This document shows positions 1 through 12,844 of a stretch of 64,000 nt of DNA, in pieces; the first letter of the stretch is position 1, and every line of letters begins with the position of its first letter. Position numbers and translations under genes: made by a program. The stretch comes from Wurfbainia villosa (Eukaryota > Streptophyta > Magnoliopsida > Zingiberales > Zingiberaceae): NCBI GenBank assembly GCA_025175895.1, contig CM045989.1, forward strand, positions 126,865,272 through 126,929,271. Direction: 5' to 3'. The notes beneath the pieces are model-generated. The model was given only the letters and a program-made list of their open reading frames with translations, was not told the DNA's origin and made no database searches.

Positions 1-2550
1 GCGGTATATAAAATGCAAATGACATGTATCATGATGAACAAGCATGTGCAACAATCATAGCTCAATCAAATGCAGCATCTCACAGGCATATGTAAAACAT
101 ATATCAAATACATGCATACATATATATCAGCAATGCATATGCATGGTCATGCCTGCACACCCAACTCGCTACCACGACCCCAGTGTGGCCTAGGTGGCAG
201 GACATGACAACTATCCCGACTCTAGTCGCCACCACTCTCGAGTGACCGAGTTGGGTAGTATGAAACAGTAGCTAGCCCGCCATAGAGCTATATGCTACCC
301 ACACGGGGGTCCCTGCTGCTAGCCGCTCCGTCTCTACCCATGAGTAGATGAGCACCGCACCCAGGACAACTGCACATCACACGACCACCGTCTATAGTGG
401 GTGAGTGTGCTAACTACCACTCCGCACAGTGGCCAAGTGCGCATCTCCAGGTACCACCATCCATAGTGGCCGAGAATGGCACGCACAACAATGCTCTGCC
501 CTCAACCCTGTAACCACTACCTCGAGTGGTCGGGGAGGCGGAATGACTGACGACCCATCTCAACCACAAGGCAGACCCAGTCGTCAGCATGCATGAAATG
601 TAATGATGCATAGCTCACACACAAATCCTCGCAACACTCCCTAACTCACGGGGAGACCTAGTCAACCAAAAGTCAACCATGCAAGGACGACAAATCCGTA
701 ATCACAACCTATTTACCTATGTACAGATAAATAGATCCGTCAAACTAACACACTGATATGTATACGATACAACGACCGACCTCATAATTTGGACTCATCA
801 CCTAACCTAGTGATACAACCCAGTAACCCAATCTGAGGTCATAAAAATAACCCTAACCACATGTACTTACTAAACATCTATCAGATAACACATAATAGGG
901 TTTTATAGTTCCTATCCGTGCTAGATAATCAATGAAGTAACAGAGTATATATCTCAAAGGTCAAGCCAGTACAAGCATATGATTAAATAAGAGTGGATTT
1001 AAGGTGAACAGGTATAAACATATATCCAAATTCATGCACTAGAATTTGATCAAAACTACCGGACCAGGTAGATATTACCCACCTGATACGAAGCTCGAAT
1101 AATCCTCACGGCCGTGGACCTGCTTCATATCCCAAACCTGCATAATAGTAGCAAATTACGATTAAGTACAAATCACCGGTACTTATACGAACAAATTACT
1201 AATTCATTTTATATTCGTATTCTCTCTTGCAAACATTTTAACCACTCCGATACACAACATAGGTCAACTACAAGAAAACCTAATTGACCACTTCCTGAGC
1301 TTATACATCATAACCCAGCTCCTAATAACTCACCGACATCCTCAAAATTAATTACGGTGAACAGATCTAACCACACCCCACTTACTTAACCTAATCATCG
1401 TCTCCCTCACTGAGCACAACCCATATGATCCAAACACTAAAATCTCCAAATCAAAGCATATCAGTCATCCACTAAAATAACTGAAACACCATAGACATCC
1501 AAAGAACAATCGGCAAGCACAAATTCCATTTCCTGATCACAACCCACAATCTATCCATACACTCAACCAGGCCATCCACCGAACCTACACTTATCCCCAA
1601 TCAACAACCCTTATCAAACAATCCAAATCTACAGAACCGAAGGAACTCCAAATCAACCCATCGACAACATTTGCAATCACAGGATACCAACTACACCCTA
1701 TCAATCGATTACCATAATCACAGCTAACAATCCCTAACAATCCAAACAAATCAACCATCACTGGAATTACCCGAGCACCAATACCCAAATCACACCCAAA
1801 TACTCATCGACAATCAAATTCCCAAGAACAAACCAAATCCAACAATCACAGTATAACAACACCCCAATCAATGGATACCACAGATGGATATACTGGGTTA
1901 GATCCAAACTTACCGACTCTAAACTCCACCGGTGGCAATATTTCCTCAATCCCAGCTGCTCGCCGAACGAGTCCAAACTCCCGCTCACTGCCAACCCATA
2001 GATCTCAGCCAATAACAACCCGAAAACCAGATCTCTACTCGAAAGGGAAGGAAAGGGATCGATCCTTACCTTTCAGTACTCATCGCCGGCGACAAGACTC
2101 ACCGTCTCGCCGAGCGAAGGAAACGCCGACACTCCCTAAGGCAACCTCTTCCTGACCTCCGACTGGGGATCTACTACCAAGGCGGCACTGTCGAGCGGCT
2201 CTCACTGGATGCCGATGATCTGGAATCCCGGTGATCTGATCGCGCGGAGGGAAGGAGCGAGGCAGAGGAGAAAGGGAATGGGGATCGCGATCTGATCGCT
2301 CTGTTCATTCGCATCCCTTTTAAATCCCATTCGACACCAACCTGGTTAACCCAGCCCAAACCAAACCCAATCCGATTGGGTTCAGCTCAACCAGTTTAAC
2401 CACTTGACCCAAGTCCAAGTCTAATCCAAACCCAAGTCTAATTTCAGCCCAAGCCCAATACAGCCCAAGCCTATTTCAGCCCAACTAAATAATTAAGCCC
2501 AATTAATTAAAGGGGTTAATCCATATAAATTTTTTTTCCCATATTTTACA
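1..2550 (-). mobile_element. Ty3-gypsy LTR (G0), 3' end outside window
   Basis: Read on the minus strand this begins TGTAAAATATGGG at 2550 and keeps the layout of the other gypsy LTRs in the window: an AT-rich start, a GC-rich stretch near 1950-2300, a 'cacggccgtggacctgc' block near 1105-1125, and the 'gagtgaccgagt' / 'catgagtag' blocks at 230-600. The same blocks appear at 25930-28431 (minus), 17525-19201 (plus) and 19231-22826 (plus). The right terminus cuts into a Sirevirus gag without a polypurine tract, so this is a 5' or solo LTR. No coding function is seen; ORFs here have no recognisable domains. Confidence 0.7.
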
Positions 2551-2851
2551 ATAGGTCCTTGGTGCTAATGAATGGTCCGATGCGGTTGAGTTCCTCCTTG
2601 GACAAGCCGCATTACAATATTTGGGTTGCTCTTGCATCGGCTTCGATTTGCCTCTTGGTTGCATCTGTCGACTTGTTGAAATCCAAGGGCTCTCCTTGAT
2701 CATTGGTGGGTAGAGCAAAGCCGGTTTGGATTATTATCCAAGTCTTGACTTGTGTTTTCAAGAAACACTCCATCCGACCTTTCCAATAACGGAAATCATC
2801 TCCGTTAAAGAACGGATGTCGGGTAGTGCTATACCCCTCAATGTGAGCCAT
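2551..2851 (-). pseudogene. Sirevirus gag N-terminus, truncated and frameshifted
   Basis: The ATG at 2851 opens a product beginning MAHIEGYSTTRHPFFNGDDF, closely matching the gag of element C at 49020 (MAHLEGFSTVRPPFYNGDDF). It shows the copia gag N-terminal pattern (NGDDFxYWKxxMECFLKT). The frame is lost near residue 79 (about 2612), where homology to C continues in another frame, and the gene ends at 2550 where the LTR G0 is inserted. Gag forms the virus-like particle; this piece is only the first part and cannot be functional. Confidence 0.75.
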
Positions 2852-3332
2852 TAAGTATCTTGCAAAACACGAATAAATACCAAAGGGAATTCCAAGACTT
2901 GGTCTTGGATTAGTAATGTGGGAAATAAATAGGAAATAAACAGAATTAAATGAGAAAAATAAGAAACTAACAAAAACTAACAACTCACGACCTTCGATGT
3001 CCCCGAAAGGATACTAGACATTGGATTTTGGGTCTGGAAACAGCTTGTTACGAGGGTAAACCCTCGTAAGAAACGTAGATCTCTCAGAGAGCTTCGATTT
3101 GGTAGGTAGATCGTTATGTGAGTGCACTTGTACGAAAAGTTATGGCCGTTTTACCGTCGGCTACTCCAAGAGAGAATATTTGCAAGTACACAACCAAAAG
3201 AAACGTACCAAGACTTCGTCTTGGATTAGTAGTGTGGGAGGAAAAAGACCTAAAAAAAAATACGAATCGAAAAATACGAACAGAAAACCAAAACGTCCTA
3301 GATCGGTGGTTTCACCAAATCTTAGCGCCCCC

Positions 3333-3346
3333 GCTCTGATACCAAT
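3333..3346 (-). other. Primer-binding site (initiator tRNA-Met type)
   Basis: The complement of TGGTATCAGAGC lies next to the LTR end at 3347. This is the usual plant Ty1-copia tRNA-Met primer site and fixes the element as minus-strand. Confidence 0.85.
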
Positions 3347-4375
3347 TGTTGGATCGAGAAGCGTCGCTAGAGGGGGTGAATAGCGATCGTAAATCTTTTC
3401 GTTCGATTCGTTCGAGTAGACAATTCAACGAGTAAGCACAGTGGAAAATAAAGAGACACATTTATTTTACTTGGTTCACAACCCAGCGGTTGCTACTCCA
3501 AGGCCCTATCGGTCCTAGACCCCGTACGGAGGGCAAAACACTATAACGCCTCCTCCTCGTTGGAGGTAGGAGACAACGATCACAAAACCGAAATTACGAG
3601 GATGAGGAAACAAGCCTACCTCACCTCGTTATGAATAAAATAAAAGAATACAATATCAAAATATATTACTTGATTCTGCTACCGACGAAGAAGATCGGAA
3701 CTTGTCGTCACGTCGGTGTTATGACGGAGTTGGAGCGTTAGCGTTGTAGGAGCACTTGAGAATAAACTTGATGATATTTGGAGTTGGAATCCTCCCCTCC
3801 TTTTATAGATTTTGACCTCTGAATATGTCTCCTCTTTTTTTCGGAACGGATCACAAAGTTGTATAAATTTTATCGCGAAGTGGCCACGTCAAACCTTATC
3901 CGTTTTGACCTAGCGCAAAGGGTGAATCATCGCCATTAGTCAACTGCCAGCCTGGCCACTTCCCTGCAATAAGAGGTTAGCTCGAAAAATGATAAATACG
4001 ACGGTTTCTAACCATCCGATCTCGACCTAGACCTTCCAAAGGAAGTCTTAGTCAGATCACCGCCTACGGTCATCCCCGTAAAGAGGACACGACCTTACAA
4101 TCTCTCACTCACACGAGCTTTCCTCAATACTTACCTTGTAGCTCTCACTTTTGGCCTTCCACTCGATTCCTTCGGCTCCCTCCGAAGTCACTCGAGTGTT
4201 GCCTGACCACCACGGCTTCCCCCGGGTGTCGCTAGCCTACAACTCCAGCTTTAGTACTTTTCTACACACTCGATTTATCTCGTGAGATAACGATGTAAAC
4301 TTAACTTTGTGTCTTTGCCATAATATAAAGAAACACGTATTCTAATGTTCTCGATTCGCGCCTCTTGCACCGAAC
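3347..4375 (-). repeat. 5' LTR of the truncated Sirevirus-like element
   Basis: Starts TGTTGGATCGAGAAGCG on the plus strand and aligns throughout with the solo LTR 45724-46776 (same strand) and the 5' LTR of C at 47633-48790 (opposite strand). Shared blocks include 'cccagcggttgctactccaagg' and 'gaggacacgaccttacaa'. The outer end, near 'cttgcaccgaac', has lost its exact terminus. Confidence 0.75.
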
Positions 4376-4548
4376 CCGGAGTGCTCGCCTTATATAACGA
4401 TACCATGATACTTTCTCGCGAGAGGGGGTCATTCAATCTCTGATTCTCCAATTTTCTTTATCCATGAGCAATACGTAACTGAAACGAAGCATATTCATCG
4501 TACTTGAGTAAGAAATTTGAAGACCAACTTTTTATTAGTGGGAGAGAA
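4376..4548 (+). other. 3' end of internal region of gypsy element G1, with polypurine tract
   Basis: A short non-LTR stretch before the LTR at 4549. It ends in the purine run agtgggagagaa (4537-4548), the plus-strand primer site directly before a 3' LTR. No protein domain could be read; any pol end is too decayed. Confidence 0.55.
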
Positions 4549-4964
4549 TGTAATATATCGGGAGAAATTTTTTTTTTAATAAATTAAATAAAAATTAATA
4601 TAATATAATATAAAAAACGAGATAAATCAAATAAATGTATTTATTTACATTATTAAATGGAAATTAGTTATTGATTAATATTGTAATTGATAATTTTGGA
4701 ATAAGTTTTTATTAGATTGGATTAAGTTTAATTAGCTTTATCCAATAATTAAATTGATTGTTTCAAAAATGGAATTTAGTTATTAAATATTTATGAGAAA
4801 TTTTGGGATAAAATTTTATTAGATTTGGTTAAATCTAATTAAATTTTATCCAAGATATTGATTACGTCAATTAGCTTAATTATATAATTAAGCCCTAGTT
4901 TTGATTTTCGTTCAATTTTTGGGAAAACCCTGTTCTTCTGTCGCACCTCCTTTTCTCCCGTCGC

Positions 4965-5691
4965 ATCCACCGTCGCCTCTCCGTCGCTGCTTGCCCAAGC
5001 CACATGCGCCGGTGGCTAGGCTGCCCATTGTCTCACTTCGTCACTGTCGAACGCACGCGGCCGCCTTTCGGCCAGTTGCCTTCACCGTTGAGTTCTTTAA
5101 TAGAAGCGAACGATGTCGCTCCACCGCTATGCGGATGGCGCGTACCACCCGCACTCAACGCCCGGCCCGATCAGCTGTCGTCGCCTGTACAATGCCCGCT
5201 GCCCTCCGCTCGGCGCTAGTTTCGCTTCAGAGAGAGAGCTCAGAATCGGATTTGCAACTGTCGACGTTGGGTTTGAGAGGTTGGCTTCAGAACGAATTGA
5301 CCAATGGGATGACGGGCAATCTGACAAGGAAGACCCTTTTGCAGATTTCCTCTGCTTGTTCTGTAGTTCGAGATTTGGCTTTGTGGAGGTCCTCTTTGAC
5401 CATTGCCGTTGTTTCTGAAAATGAATGTTGGTGCAGTGATCTTAAATTTCAATGCAGTAGAGATCTTTGGAACCATTTGCATCCAGTTTCCAAGTTTGAT
5501 AAGGATGGGATATTCTTATGGGAATAATCAGAGAGCTAATTAACCAGGTGATCAGAAAGATAAGGACTAGCAATTAAAGTAGTCTTTTGCTAATGTCGCT
5601 GCCAAGGAGATTAGAAATGTAAATGAGAAGTATTTTGGTGCTTATGGCTCTTTTGGTATACACAGGGATGTTGGGAATTTGACGCCGCTAG
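4965..5691 (+). repeat. Left copy of a ~725-bp direct repeat flanking element A
   Basis: Runs from 'atccaccgtcgcc' to 'gacgccgctag' and matches 15263-15987 almost exactly except about 5110-5240, where the copies differ by many small indels. It consists of G1 LTR sequence plus the first 27 bases of the solo LTR that is complete only at 15965. This shows the duplication arose after that LTR had inserted. Confidence 0.85.
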
Positions 5692-7903
5692 TGTTGGGTT
5701 TCCGGCACCGCGGCGTGTGTGTGTTCGATCATGTTTCGTAAACATGAGCACAGCGGAAGCAATTAAAAATAATAAATCTATATTTATTACAACACACACA
5801 ACACACGCATGCTATTACAACAAGTGTAGACATAACCGTAAATTAAAATTTACAATAAAAGGAAATTAAACTACGTTATACCTTCCGTATGACGTGTAGC
5901 GGGAACGGCATCAACCGGAACGATCCTCGTAAGAATCGTCTCTATCCGTATCCACGCCGAGCTCCTCGGGATGACTTCGCTAAGTCACGAGCTTCGTCTT
6001 CGTACGGGTTACTAGCCTCGTGTTGAAGACGACGTGATCGAGAGATGATCACGATCCGAATCCAAATTCGGATCCAAAACGAGTTCTCAAAACTCGCTTC
6101 TCCGGAGAGGTGTTCGTCAACCGTTTGACGAATCCTTCGCCCCTCCACCTCAGAGGATTACCGGAGATCAAATCCCGTAAGTTAGCCGCTGTCGGAGCAC
6201 TAACCGCCGCCCAAACGACGCCCGAGAGGAGGAGAAGCTGTCCAGAAAACTGGACAGCTTGGTGGAGGAGTAGGCGCCGGCCAAAACAAGGAGAGAAAAA
6301 GCTCACCTTGATGCCGAACCTATAGGAGATCACCGGAGGGTCGCCGGAGGTTCACCGGCTGGAGCTTGGACGCCGGCAAGGGTCTTGGACGGCGGCACAA
6401 AGCTGGGCGGCGGCAGCTTTAGGGTTGGCGCCGATTAACTCCTCCAAGGAGTGGGCGACAACTCAAGGGGGGGCTAGGGTTTGGATTAGTTAGGGTTTAA
6501 CAATCCCTTAAGCCCACTTTTATAGAGAACTAATTATCTTAATGGTTAATGGATCATATCCATAAAGCCCGTTAACCCGCTCCATTAAGATAAGTTAAAA
6601 TAAACCAAACCATGATGGTTTATTTTAAGTTAAAACGAACCGAACCAACCTTTGGTTCATTCGTTTAATATAAACCAAACCCTTTGGTTTATTCTCATCC
6701 ATTGGATTAGAACCAAACCATTTTGGTCCATCCATTATGTCTTCACAAGACACTGCCCATCCACGCTTCCATTGCGACTGAAACAATTTCATGCTCGCTT
6801 TATGTTTGGTCCAACCAAACATAGTTTCTCTCGGTCTGAGAATCCCATTCTCAAGCTCGTTTTAAATCCTTTGGATTACACTCGTTGTGCGTGTGACCAA
6901 ATAGGTTCTCGGTTTATGTTGGCCGTCTATAATTAACCATTAATTATAGAACGATCATGAGTGACACCTAGTAGTACATCATGATCCCCAATTAACCGAA
7001 AAGATCAACGGTTGATCCAGAACTATTTCTGAAACCCTTCAGTAGCTCGAATGAATCGTGCCCCATTCCCTTCACTCATCTTATACCCACTTGGTTCAGG
7101 ACATGGTCTATTGTGTCAAACCCACTAGGGACTACGCCACACCTAGCCCAAGTATCATTTCCTCGCCCCACGGATTCTAGTTACTCCACATGTATCAAGA
7201 GTACTTTACTCTAAACATGTAATGCTTTGGCCAAAGACTTTAGTAACAATCCGACGAGAGGCCATGGGTATACATCTCCTCGCAAGGAGTGGTGAATCCT
7301 TTATAGGCTATTCAAACACCTTCGATCACTTCGACTTATACCCAATCATCTCGGGTCCACATCTCCTCGGAGATGTTTGCTTAAGATGTCAAAGCATAAG
7401 TCTCCATGATCAAGATGACTTGAATACCGCAAGTCAAAGGAACATCGCACTTAAGCCACAAAAAGAACTTCATTGACATATCTATATATGCAGAGAACCA
7501 TATGAAGTCTTACTAGGTCACTCCAATGAACTAGTTACCATAACTAGCATCCACGATTAACTCCGACATCACAATGTCTCCACCAATGAGAATCACCGCT
7601 TGGATACACCAAGGAGTATACTCGTTAGTCTAGTCTCGTAATTGATGGTGTCCAAATCCATCAATTCATCGACTAGGGATAATTCCGATACATCACAATT
7701 ACACATGTAGAGATACTCACTAGTTGTGATCCAATCACAAATTCTCTCATGCTGTGAATCGTATCGTGGACATTCAGTAAATGAGTTTAAGATCCAATCA
7801 AATACATTAAACATGTATACTCAAATAGTGAATCTTCATTTATCATATAAATGGTTCATACTTAAGGCGATTGCCTTAGGACATCTCTCATATATTACTA
7901 ACA
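5692..7903 (-). repeat. 3' LTR of element A
   Basis: 2,212 bp, from TGTTGGGTTTCCGG at left to tactaaca at right (TG...CA when read on either strand). It matches 13046-15260, but several small indels set it apart from the 5' LTR and from both LTRs of B, for example near 6185, 7115, 7515, 7590 and 7625. ORFs inside are not genes. Confidence 0.9.
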
Positions 7904-7919
7904 GACTCCCACTTGGCCT
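7904..7919 (-). other. Polypurine tract of element A
   Basis: The complement reads AGGCCAAGTGGGAGTC immediately before the 3' LTR start; the same tract sits at 36758-36773 in element B. Confidence 0.8.
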
Positions 7920-8281
7920 AATGCCAATCGCTACGGTATCCAATACCATAAGCTCTAACATGACCCTCAAACTTACTTTGAGGTAATGCTTTAGTCAAAG
8001 GATCCGCTAAGTTCCTTTCAGTGGGAATTTTCTCGATTTGTATTTCGTTCCTACTGATGATCTCTCTGATAAGATGATAGCGGCGAAGCACATGTTTGGA
8101 TCATTGATGAGACCACATCATGTTCAGAGATGAACTTCTTGATCCAAACCGCTTCCTTTGCTGCTTCCAAAGCTGCAATGTATTCTGCCTTAGTGGCAGA
8201 ATCCGCTATAGTGTCAAGCTTGGAACCTTTCCAACTTATTGCGCCTCCATTCCAGGTGAATACATACCCAGACTGAGACAT
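7920..8281 (-). pseudogene. RNase H end of element A pol, deleted catalytic segment
   Basis: The ORF 8281-8051 (SGYVFTWNGGAISWKGSK, then ATKAEYIAA) is the copia RNase H middle. It runs straight from 'FISEHDVV' into 'SKHVLRRYHLI' in another frame, so roughly 20-30 residues are missing, including the YCDN motif with a catalytic Asp that is present in element D at 62010-62040. Upstream, a one-base deletion near 8302 (GYTDASSRQT) shifts the frame. The usual tail (ADPLTKALP) is readable to about 7930. The same two lesions occur in element B. Confidence 0.8.
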
Positions 8282-9705
8282 GGAATCATCCTTGTTTGTC
8301 TGGAGCTGGCATCCGTATACCCACGTATCACCATGTACCCTTCTCCATATATTAGGAACAAATCCTTAGTTCTTCTCAAGTACTTAATGATCGTCTTAAC
8401 AGCCGCCCAATGATCCATTCCTGGATCATTCTGGTATCTGCTCGTGACACTCAGAGCATACGATACATCGGGCCTCGTACATAACATAGCATACATGATA
8501 GATCCTATTGCGGATGCATAGGGAATCTTACTCATGCAAATCCTCTCGTCTTCTGTGCGCGGACACATAGACTTCGAAAGGTGTACCCCATGCCTGATGG
8601 GTAGGAAACCTTTCTTGGATTCCGACATGCTAAACCTCTTTAGCACTCGGTCTATATATGTAGACTGCGAAAGACCAAGCAACCGTTTCGATCTATCTCT
8701 ATAGATCTTAATCCCGAGGATGTAGGTTGCTTCTCCCAGGTCTTTCATAGAGAATGTCTTGGATAACCAAACCTTCACTGACTGTAAGATTGAAACATCG
8801 TTTCCTATAAGTAGTATGTCATCGACATACAATACTAGGAACACGACTGCACTCCCACTAACCTTCTTGTACACACAAGGTTCGTCTGGATTTTGTGAGA
8901 AATCAAACTTTTTGATTGTCTCATCAAAATGGATATTCCAGCTCCTGGATGCTTGCTTCAATCCATAAATGGACCGTCGCAAATTGCATACCTTGGTTTT
9001 ATCAACCGATGTGAAACCCTCAGGCTGTATCATATACACGTCCTCGAGCAAGTTTCCATTAAGGAAAGTTGTTTTCACATCCATCTGCCATATCTCATAA
9101 TCATAATGAGCCGCTATGGCCAGGAGCATCCGAATGGATTTAAGCATAGCTACAGGCAAATAGGTTTCGTCATAATCAACACCTTGTTTTTGACGATATC
9201 CTTTCGCCACCAATCTAGCCTTATAGGTAATCACATTACCATCCATGTCGGTTTTCTTCTTGAAAACCCACTTGCACCCTATAGGCTTTATGCCTTCAGG
9301 TGGGTCAACCAAGTTCCAAACTAGGTTTTCATACATGGAATCCATTTCCGACTTCATGGCACCAAGCCACTTATCCCTTTCTGAACTTGTCAGCACTTCT
9401 TCATAACTGGTAGGCTCCTCATCATCAATGAGTAACACGTCGTTCGATTCACTTATGAGAAATCCATATCTCTCAGGAATATTGTGTGTTCTGCCAGATC
9501 TACGAAGATGTGGTGTTACAATAGGTCCAGCCGATTGCTCATCACTATGAGTTGTCGGCTGTTGTGCTTCACCAGGTATCTCATTAATGTCTATTTGAGT
9601 CTCTCGAGCCTCCTCAAGCTCGACGACACTCCCACTGTTTTCTTGCAAGAGAAACTCTTTCTCTAGAAACACAGCATGCCTTGAAACAAACACCTTTTGT
9701 TCCAC
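8236..9705 (-). pseudogene. Reverse transcriptase region of element A pol
   Basis: A 489-codon open stretch. It starts in the integrase-RT linker and contains the copia RT core: GCKWVFKKK, ARLVAKGY, EIWQMDVKT, FLNGNL, the YGLKQASRSW block and the catalytic YVDD near residue 294. It ends in a frameshift inside RNase H. A TAA just upstream (9706-9708), in the same frame, separates it from the integrase. RT would copy the RNA into cDNA in the particle. The core motifs look intact; the polyprotein is not. Confidence 0.85.
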
Positions 9706-9711
9706 AGGATG

Positions 9712-10593
9712 TTAGAATTGGTAACCCCTTGTTTCCTTAGGGTATCCAATAAATAGACATTTATCAGACTTAGCATCCAGTTTGTCTGATACAGTCCGCT
9801 TCACATAAGCAGGACAACCCCATATCTTCAAATAAGATACATGAGGTTTCTTACCATTCCATATCTCATATGGAGTAGTTGAGACTACCTTGGTAGGCAT
9901 TCTGTTTAACAAGTAAACAGCTGTCTGAAGTGCATAACCCCAAAAGGACTTGGGAAGAGTCGCATGATTCATCATTGACCTGACCATATCCAACAAGGTC
10001 CGGTTACGCCTCTCAGATACGCCATTATGCTGTGGTGTATATGGCGGAGTCCATTGAGACAATATGTCATTGTCTCTTAGATAATCAAGAAACTCTTGAC
10101 TTAAGTATTCACCACCTCGATCCGATCGAAGTATTTTAATACTTTTGTCATGTTGTTTCTCTACTTCATTTCTGAATTCTTTGAACCTTTCAAAGGCTTC
10201 AGACTTGTGTTTCATCAAGAACACATACCCAAACCGTGGGTGATCATCGGTGAAGGTAATGAAGTAGCTATAGCCTCCTAAAGCTTGAGTTGACAAAGGT
10301 CCACATACATCAGTATGTACTAGACCTAGTAACTCTCCCACTCGTTCACCTTTTCCAGTAAAAGGTAACTTAGTCATCTTGCCTTTTAAGCATGATTCGC
10401 ATGTATCGTATGAATCCAATTCAAACGATTCCAGAATTCCACATCGGTGTAATTCGGACATGCGTTTCTTGCTTACATGGCCAAGACGACAATGCCACAT
10501 ATAGGAGTCTATTTGATTATCCTTTCGAGCACACGTGTTGCTCGCTTCGATATTGAAATGTCCTTTGGATACGTCCAAGCGTATAAACACCAT
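9712..10593 (-). pseudogene. Integrase region of element A pol
   Basis: A 293-codon frame with the HHCC zinc finger (MWHCRLGHVSKKRM ... CESCLKGK) and the copia integrase core: HTDVCGP with the first Asp, SDRGGEY with the second, and the Glu in GVSERRNRT. The end (KCLFIGYPKETRGYQF) runs into a TAA, where element B has an open codon. The preceding protease is in a different frame, so a frameshift lies between 10593 and 10712. Confidence 0.85.
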
Positions 10594-10711
10594 TGCTTAA
10601 AGTTACAATCCAATAATGTACTCCATTCAAAGTTATGTAACAACAATTGTTACTAAAAGTCAAATGGAACCCATTTCTATTTAGACAAGAAATAGAAATG
10701 ATGTTCTTTAT

Positions 10712-10939
10712 CTATGAAGGAACATAAAAGCAATTGTCCAGTTCTAAGACAAGTCCTACAGGGAGTTCCAACAAATACGTTCCGATGGCAGTCACGTGGA
10801 CCTTTGCTCCATTCCCAACACGTAAATTTGACTCTCCCTTGGCGAGTCTTCTTCTATTCCTTAGCCCATGTATGTCATTACATATATGTGAGCCACACCC
10901 AGTATCAAATACCCAAGTGTCTAAGAAATAGAATGACAA
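10712..10939 (-). pseudogene. Protease region of element A
   Basis: A 75-codon open stretch with the retrotransposon aspartic protease start WVFDTGCGSHICNDIHGL (active-site D-T-G) and the LELDNCFYVPS end typical of copia proteases. It is cut from the integrase by a frameshift and from gag by stops near 10940-10990. Confidence 0.8.
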
Positions 10940-10990
10940 TCAATAAAGAAGATTTACGAAGAAGATGGGGCATCGATGCCTTATTCTTCT

Positions 10991-11752
10991 TCATGGACTC
11001 AAGATAAATCTTGCAGTTTCTTCGATGGCCTTCCTTGCCATGATGATGGCAAGTGCCCTTTTGAGTTCGCCTTCTTTGCCTTTTCTTTCCTTTCTTACAT
11101 TCTTTTGCCTTCCTCTTAGAACCTTTCTTTGAGAATCAACTATGAACCGCCTTCTCCTACTCATGCTTCTGAAGGCTCCACAGTCTTGACATATTGAGGC
11201 TAAAGGAATGGTGGATTCCAATTTGTTCATCCGATAGTTCATCACAAATTGCGAGAAGCTCTTGGGCAAACAATGCAGAATTAAGTCAATACTTAACTCA
11301 TGATCCATCACAAAACCGAGGGTAGCTAGCCGCTCGATGTACCCGTTCATCTTTAGCACAAACTGCACTACAGACGAACCTTCTTGCATCTTCGTAGTGA
11401 AGAGGAGCCTAGAGACCTCGAACCTTTCGGATCTCGCTTGCTCATCGAACAACTCATGAAGATGGAAGACCATAGTATTAGCATCCATATGCTCATGCTG
11501 CTTTTGCAGCTCAGGTACCATCGCCGCTAGCATGATGCAACTCGCCAGCTCAAAATCTGCCACATGTTTCTGATAGACCAACATTTGGTCTGGAGTTGCA
11601 TCGTCCTTAGGACGGTCAGGAAGAGGCTCTTCAAGGACATATGCAAGCTTTTCCGCCTTGAGAACAATTCTCAGGTTTCTAAGCCAGTCCAGGAAGTTAG
11701 GCCCAGTCAGTTTGTTCGAATCCAAAATAGTGCGCAAATTCAAAGACGTCAT
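10991..11752 (-). pseudogene. gag of element A
   Basis: The ATG at 11752 opens a copia gag (UBN2-type): LTGPNFLDWLRNLRIVLKAEKL, LASCIMLAAMVPELQKQHEH, then YIERLATLGFVMDHELSIDLILHCLPKSF. The C-terminal part is out of frame. In the frame nearby a nucleocapsid knuckle can be read (CHHHGKEGHRRNC near 11030-11045), but its second Cys is His. The central 60 or so residues lacking in element B are present here. The upstream TTG at 11758 is not a likely start. Confidence 0.8.
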
Positions 11753-11930
11753 GATCAATTTATTGACCTAGAAATACAAAACGAGCATATATGAGAAAAT
11801 CATTTTAAAATGCATCAATATACATTTATAAATCCCATTCATTTTTCGAATTTCAAAACCCCTTAAAATCACTTCGGGAGATCGTAGGTCCATCTCCGAA
11901 TGGGCTGATATCCATCATAGATAAGAACAA

Positions 11931-12350
11931 CCTTGGAGTGAGTCCAACAAGCCATTCTTAGCTATGATGGTGGGTATCAAGTATACCGATTACATATCAT
12001 GTATATGTAACTATCACAATGTGCTATCAACTAATTGAATGTTTACACATACATTGGGTTGTTAACACATTAACAAGTATGCATCATATGCATAGCACCC
12101 AACTTCACCTCTCTTCACATCGACCTTGGAGTGAGTCCAACAAATCGATGCTCCAAGTTAAAGCCGACCCATTAATCGCGAAATAGTTTTAATATGGTTA
12201 GAGCGCATTCAACCAATTAGCCATGTGCTTGGAGTGAGTCCAACAACCCAAACTAACGATTGACCTCCGACTCTTACCATATTAGAGTTAAACTATTCCA
12301 ATGATTTGAACATGTTCTGTGTTCGAGGGCTCTTGGAGTGAGTCTAACAA
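11931..12350 (-). repeat. Four-copy leader motif (cttggagtgagtccaacaa)
   Basis: Copies at 11931-11950, 12124-12143, 12228-12246 and 12332-12350 (one base changed in the last), spaced about 193, 104 and 102 bp. Element B has all four as 'ttggagagagtccaacaa'. They are interspersed, not tandem, so they are not simple satellite slippage. Confidence 0.8.
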
Positions 12351-12844
12351 CCCAAACAAGAAACAGAACTCTGGTTCTAACCATATTAATGGAAGGTGTA
12401 GGCTTTAATATTGAGTTAGGGTTTTATGTCTCATCCTCTTTGCATGCAAATAACTATTATCTACATGGCATGGCATACATGGCATACATCTACATGTCAC
12501 GACACGCATGACATAATGTTATGCATCTAATGCAATTACATGACATACAATTATGTCATGTACATAATTTCCTTATTTGTCATAACTATTTATGGAAATA
12601 AAATATGTTTAAGATTTGATTCTCCAAATCAAATCATAATTAAATTAGGAAACAAATTTCCAAATCTAATCACATATTTTATTCATGGAATTATTTGATT
12701 AAGGAAAATCTATTTAGGAAACCAATTTCCTAAATCTTTAAAACTACTTATGGAAATGAAATATTTTAAGATTTGATTTCCCAAATCAAATCATGATTAA
12801 ATTAGGAAACAAATTTCCAGAATCTAATCAAATATTTTATTTAT

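Larger units (their letters stand above)
2551..4375 (-). mobile_element. Truncated Sirevirus-like Ty1-copia element (5' LTR, PBS, gag start)
   Basis: Minus-strand element of the same family as element C at 47633. Order in its own sense is 5' LTR (about 4375 to 3347), primer-binding site, untranslated leader, then the gag start, which is cut at 2550 by the gypsy LTR G0. The LTR inner end carries the 'gggggtgaatagcg' complement typical of Sirevirus-type LTRs. The outer LTR end at about 4375 is worn, so no TSD can be called. Confidence 0.75.

Noticed and set aside
4901..5527. 208-codon ORF on the plus strand, with a similar one at 15289-15823
   Set aside because: It lies in the GC-rich part of gypsy LTR G1 and is repeated only because of the 725-bp duplication; no known domain, and the frame is not conserved between the copies.
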